Source of the DNA: Bacteroidaceae bacterium | GTDB lineage: Bacteria; Bacteroidota; Bacteroidia; Bacteroidales; Bacteroidaceae | Assembly: GCA_017472905.1 (NCBI GenBank) | Contig: JAFUNW010000077.1 | Coordinates: 1-8,372 of the forward strand | DNA: 8,372 nucleotides | Direction: 5' to 3' | Shown here: in pieces, positions 6,489 to 8,372 of the stretch | How positions within the stretch are numbered: the first letter of the stretch is position 1 | Layout of the letters: each line of letters begins with the position of its first letter | Position numbers and translations under genes: made by a program | The notes under the pieces: generated by a model | The model's database searches: none | Seen by the model: only the letters and a program-made list of their open reading frames with translations | Told to the model about the DNA's origin: nothing

Positions 6489-7298
6489 ATGAAGACATTC
6501 CGCACAATCATCGGCATACTGGTTTTCCTCTTCTCCTTGACCGGATGCGACACGATAGAATACCATCCCTACGATGCACGCATCAAGGGTGCAACAAACA
6601 TCAACCGAAGAAACATTTATCGCATTGAAGAAGAGTTGGCCGGCAGAGACTCGTTCCGATTCGCCTTCATCAGCGACACGCAACGATGGTACGATGAAAC
6701 GGAAAAGGCCGTCAAAGCCATCAACCAAAGAAGCGACATCGACTTTGTGGTGCATGGCGGAGACCTCTCGGACTTCGGAGCAACCAAGGAATTGCTCTGG
6801 CAACGCGACATTCTGAACCGACTGAAGATGCCTTACGTCTGCCTGCTCGGAAACCACGACTGCTTGGGTACGGGCGAAGAGGTATTCCGCAAAGTCTTCG
6901 GGGAGCCGAACTTTGCTTTCACTGCCGGAGACGTCCGCTTTGTCTGTCTCAACACCAACGCGATGGAGTTCGACTACTCCGAACCTGTCCCGGACTTTCA
7001 TTTTTTAAAGCAAGAGCGCGACTCGTTCCCGTCCGAAGCCTCACGAACCCTCTTTGCCATGCACGTGAAACCGATGGACGAACAGTTCAACAACAACGTG
7101 GCCGACATCTTTCAAGAATACATCCGCCATTTTCCAACACCCATGTGTTGCATCTATGGACATGGACACAAGCTCATGACCTCCGACCTGTTCGGAGACG
7201 GTCTGCTGTATCATCAGGTCAGCAACATCCAAAAGAGAAAATACCTGTTATTCACCATTCACCCGAAAGGATATAGCTATGAGACGATTGATTTTTAG
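6489..7298 (+). CDS. Lipoprotein metallophosphatase (calcineurin-like)
   Basis: The product has 269 residues. The N-terminus is a lipoprotein signal (MKTFRTIIGILVFLFSLTGC) with C20 as the likely lipidated residue. The mature protein is thus anchored to a membrane facing the periplasm or cell surface. The metallophosphatase motifs appear in order: ISDTQ (D63), GGDLSD (D92), GNHD (N122, H123), AMHVK (H192) and GHGHK (H225, H227). The usual first motif is DxH; here the position of the His is Q65. The other ligands are intact, so a metal-dependent phosphoesterase is likely, but the substrate (phosphoprotein, nucleotide, lipid or other) is unknown. Its 3' end overlaps the next gene by 20 bp in another frame, so the two are probably translated as a coupled pair. 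Confidence 0.9.
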   Translation: MKTFRTIIGILVFLFSLTGCDTIEYHPYDARIKGATNINRRNIYRIEEELAGRDSFRFAFISDTQRWYDETEKAVKAINQRSDIDFVVHGGDLSDFGATKELLWQRDILNRLKMPYVCLLGNHDCLGTGEEVFRKVFGEPNFAFTAGDVRFVCLNTNAMEFDYSEPVPDFHFLKQERDSFPSEASRTLFAMHVKPMDEQFNNNVADIFQEYIRHFPTPMCCIYGHGHKLMTSDLFGDGLLYHQVSNIQKRKYLLFTIHPKGYSYETIDF

Positions 7299-7938
7299 CA
7301 TCTTGCTTCTCCTCTGCGGAATCTGCTTCTTGCATGCCGAAACACCCGAAGTTCTATCAGACACAACCCGTACCCGATACGACAAATGGGTACGAAACTA
7401 CCACGTCAATTGGACAAAGCTGATTCCTTCGCACCTCGTGACGCAATATGCCGGAAGCATCGGATTCCTGTCTGCCGGATTCGGATGGGACTACGGCAAA
7501 CGCGACCAGTGGGAAACGACACTCCTCTGGGGATACTTGCCCAAATACCATTCCGACAAAAGCAAAATCACTTTCACCCTCAAGCAGAACTACACCCCTT
7601 GGAGCATCAAACTGAACCCGCAAATGTCTGTGGAGCCGCTTACCTGCGGACTCTTCTTCAACACCATCTTCAGCGAAGAATTTTGGGTGGACGAACCGGA
7701 CCGCTACCCCAAAGGATACTACGGTTTCTCCACACGCATCCGCACACACATCTTCCTCGGACAACGATTTACCCACCAAATAAGCAAGAAGCGGAGATAC
7801 TTCGCCAAAAGCATCACAGCCTATTACGAGTTCAGCACCTGCGATCTCTACATCGCCAGCCTGTTTACAAACCCAAGCTACTTGAAGCCCAAAGATATAC
7901 TCAGCCTCGCCGTTGGAATCAAAATGCAGATTCTCTAA
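7279..7938 (+). CDS. Exported, probable outer-membrane beta-barrel protein of unknown function
   Basis: The product has 219 residues. Residues 1-20 form a signal peptide (MRRLIFSILLLLCGICFLHA) with cleavage likely before ETP. The rest has many aromatic residues in alternating, strand-like segments (for example GSIGFLSAGFGWDYG at 59-73, ETTLLWGYLPKY at 79-90, GYYGFSTRIRTHIFLGQRF at 147-163). The last strand-like segment, LSLAVGIKMQIL, reaches the C-terminus. This suggests a small beta-barrel in the outer membrane, which is inference from pattern only. I do not recognise the family. The ATG lies inside the 3' end of the metallophosphatase gene (20-bp overlap), so the two likely work in the same envelope process. 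No classical terminator follows; hairpin-forming repeats begin within 150 bp. Confidence 0.75.
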   Translation: MRRLIFSILLLLCGICFLHAETPEVLSDTTRTRYDKWVRNYHVNWTKLIPSHLVTQYAGSIGFLSAGFGWDYGKRDQWETTLLWGYLPKYHSDKSKITFTLKQNYTPWSIKLNPQMSVEPLTCGLFFNTIFSEEFWVDEPDRYPKGYYGFSTRIRTHIFLGQRFTHQISKKRRYFAKSITAYYEFSTCDLYIASLFTNPSYLKPKDILSLAVGIKMQIL

Positions 7939-7964
7939 GAGAATTGAAAAGAGGCATCCTTGCA

Positions 7965-7995
7965 TTTGTCCTGAACGGAGTCGAAGGAGCTTTTT
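7965..7995 (+). repeat. Single-armed copy of the TTTGTC-CTGA-CGGAGTCGAAGG repeat
   Basis: This segment, TTTGTCCTGAACGGAGTCGAAGGAGCTT and a T-run, resembles the left arm of the inverted repeat at 8078-8118. It lacks the AT of TTTGTCAT and has a few substitutions. It lies 27 bp after the stop of the upstream gene. Confidence 0.65.
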
Positions 7996-8025
7996 AAAAG
8001 GAGATAAAGGGAGATAAAAGGAGAT
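7996..8025 (+). repeat. Three tandem 10-bp repeats
   Basis: AAAAGGAGAT, AAAGGGAGAT and AAAAGGAGAT follow each other directly with a 10-bp period. A related GGGGGAGATAGAGG lies a little downstream (about 8040-8053). Similar GGAGATAAAGGGAGATA runs are familiar from intergenic spaces of Bacteroides. It is non-coding; no function can be assigned. Confidence 0.8.
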
Positions 8026-8077
8026 ATCGCTTTGCTCTTGGGGGAGATAGAGGCCGATACCCTGGCTATACTATTCT

Positions 8078-8169
8078 CTTTGTCATCCTGAGCGGAGTTT
8101 ACGGAGTCGAAGGATCTTGAAAAAAGGACAAGCCAAGAAGATGCTTCGACTGCGCTCAGCATGACAAAG
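8078..8169. repeat. Inverted repeat of the TTTGTCATCCTGAGCG family
   Basis: The left arm is 8078-8118 and the right arm 8138-8169, with a 19-nt loop. The arms match except for three C/G-type mismatches and a 9-nt insertion in the left arm, where CGGAGT occurs twice three bases apart (8093-8098 and 8102-8107). This sequence is a common dispersed intergenic repeat that generates spurious ORFs reading MLSAVEAS. An 87-codon minus-strand frame at 7935-8198 is an example and is not a gene. Confidence 0.85.
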
Positions 8170-8222
8170 AATGAGGAAAAACAAACAAAAACCGACACAG
8201 TTTAAGAACCGTACGCCCAAAT

Positions 8223-8350
8223 GCTCCCCTGTCTTAGGGGAGCTGTCCGGAGGACTGAGGGGTTAACACTTACTTATTGAATACTGCGCTTACTTTCTCC
8301 CACCCCCTCCGTTTCGCTTCGCTACACTCGTCCCCCTAAGACAGGGGGAC
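8223..8350. repeat. Pair of inverted CCCCTGTCTTAGGGG hairpins
   Basis: Hairpin one is GCTCCCCT (8223-8230), loop GTCTT, AGGGGAGC (8236-8243). Hairpin two is GTCCCCCT (8330-8337), loop AAGAC, AGGGGGAC (8343-8350). The 15-nt core CCCCTGTCTTAGGGG at 8226-8240 recurs inverted at 8333-8347. On the inner side of each hairpin is a spacer followed by a G-rich block (8257-8262, and the complement of 8302-8309). The two are thus inverted copies of one repeat family with diverged spacers. The element may continue beyond the window. Confidence 0.8.
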
Positions 8351-8372
8351 AGCTAAGATACTCTTGCTTACC

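Larger units (their letters stand above)
7939..8372. other. 434-bp gene-free, repeat-dense region at the right end
   Basis: After the stop at 7936-7938 there is no ORF with a plausible protein on either strand. The space is occupied by four repeat units described separately, with AT-rich stretches between them (8026-8077 and 8170-8222). The stop codon itself sits in a small palindrome, ATTCTCT-A-AGAGAAT (7930-7944). No tRNA, transposase or attachment site is visible. Confidence 0.7.

Noticed and set aside
7935..8198. 87-codon minus-strand ORF containing MLSAVEAS
   Set aside because: This peptide is a well-known by-product of the TTTGTCATCCTGAGCG repeat; the ORF spans both arms of the hairpin and the tandem repeat.
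1..8372. A new defence, mobile or biosynthetic system encoded by the genes
   Set aside because: All confident genes are core translation, oxygen-stress or envelope genes. There is no nuclease, transposase, integrase, toxin-antitoxin pair or biosynthetic enzyme in the window.

Overview
The window reads as chromosomal DNA of a Bacteroidales bacterium, most like Bacteroides or Phocaeicola. Three things point there. The minus-strand gene order is rplM-rpsI-rpsB-tsf. Two promoters carry the Bacteroides-type -7 element TAnnTTTG, and starts are preceded by A/T-rich sequence rather than Shine-Dalgarno motifs. The encoded proteins look like Bacteroides families: a 329-residue EF-Ts beginning MAVTMAEITKLRKMTGAG, an S2 with an Ala/Glu-rich tail, and a flavodiiron protein. 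The genus call is a recognition judgement, not a database result.

Layout. Positions 2-478 (+) are the 3' end of a gene recognised as an S41-family carboxy-terminal processing peptidase. Positions 572-1486 (+) encode an exported protein with a His-rich middle and an Arg/Asn/Ser-rich tail. It converges on the ribosomal operon, and a strong hairpin at 1502-1533 probably terminates both. From 4605 down to 1560 (-) lie rplM (GTG start), rpsI, rpsB and tsf. They are driven by a near-ideal promoter at 4735-4765, followed by a leader of about 120 nt that contains an attenuator-like structure.

Positions 4675-5120 are a 446-bp divergent intergenic region. It holds the rplM promoter, a 138-bp imperfect palindrome built from copies of GCCGTGCAGCA, and an alternating purine-pyrimidine tract just before a flavodiiron protein gene (5121-6314, +). 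After a terminator and a second promoter come two overlapping genes: a lipoprotein metallophosphatase (6489-7298) and an exported, probably outer-membrane protein of unknown function (7279-7938). Positions 7939-8372 hold no credible gene. They contain several small repeat families: a TTTGTCATCCTGAGCG-type inverted repeat, a 10-bp tandem repeat, and a pair of inverted CCCCTGTCTTAGGGG hairpins.

How it fits together. The minus-strand operon is core translation: 50S protein L13, 30S proteins S9 and S2, and elongation factor Ts. The flavodiiron protein is an oxygen- or NO-scavenging enzyme expected in an anaerobe. I see no defence system, CRISPR array, transposase, tRNA or rRNA. The least explained material is non-coding: palindromic repeats inside and beside a core ribosomal operon, and candidate regulatory leaders before rplM and rpsB.
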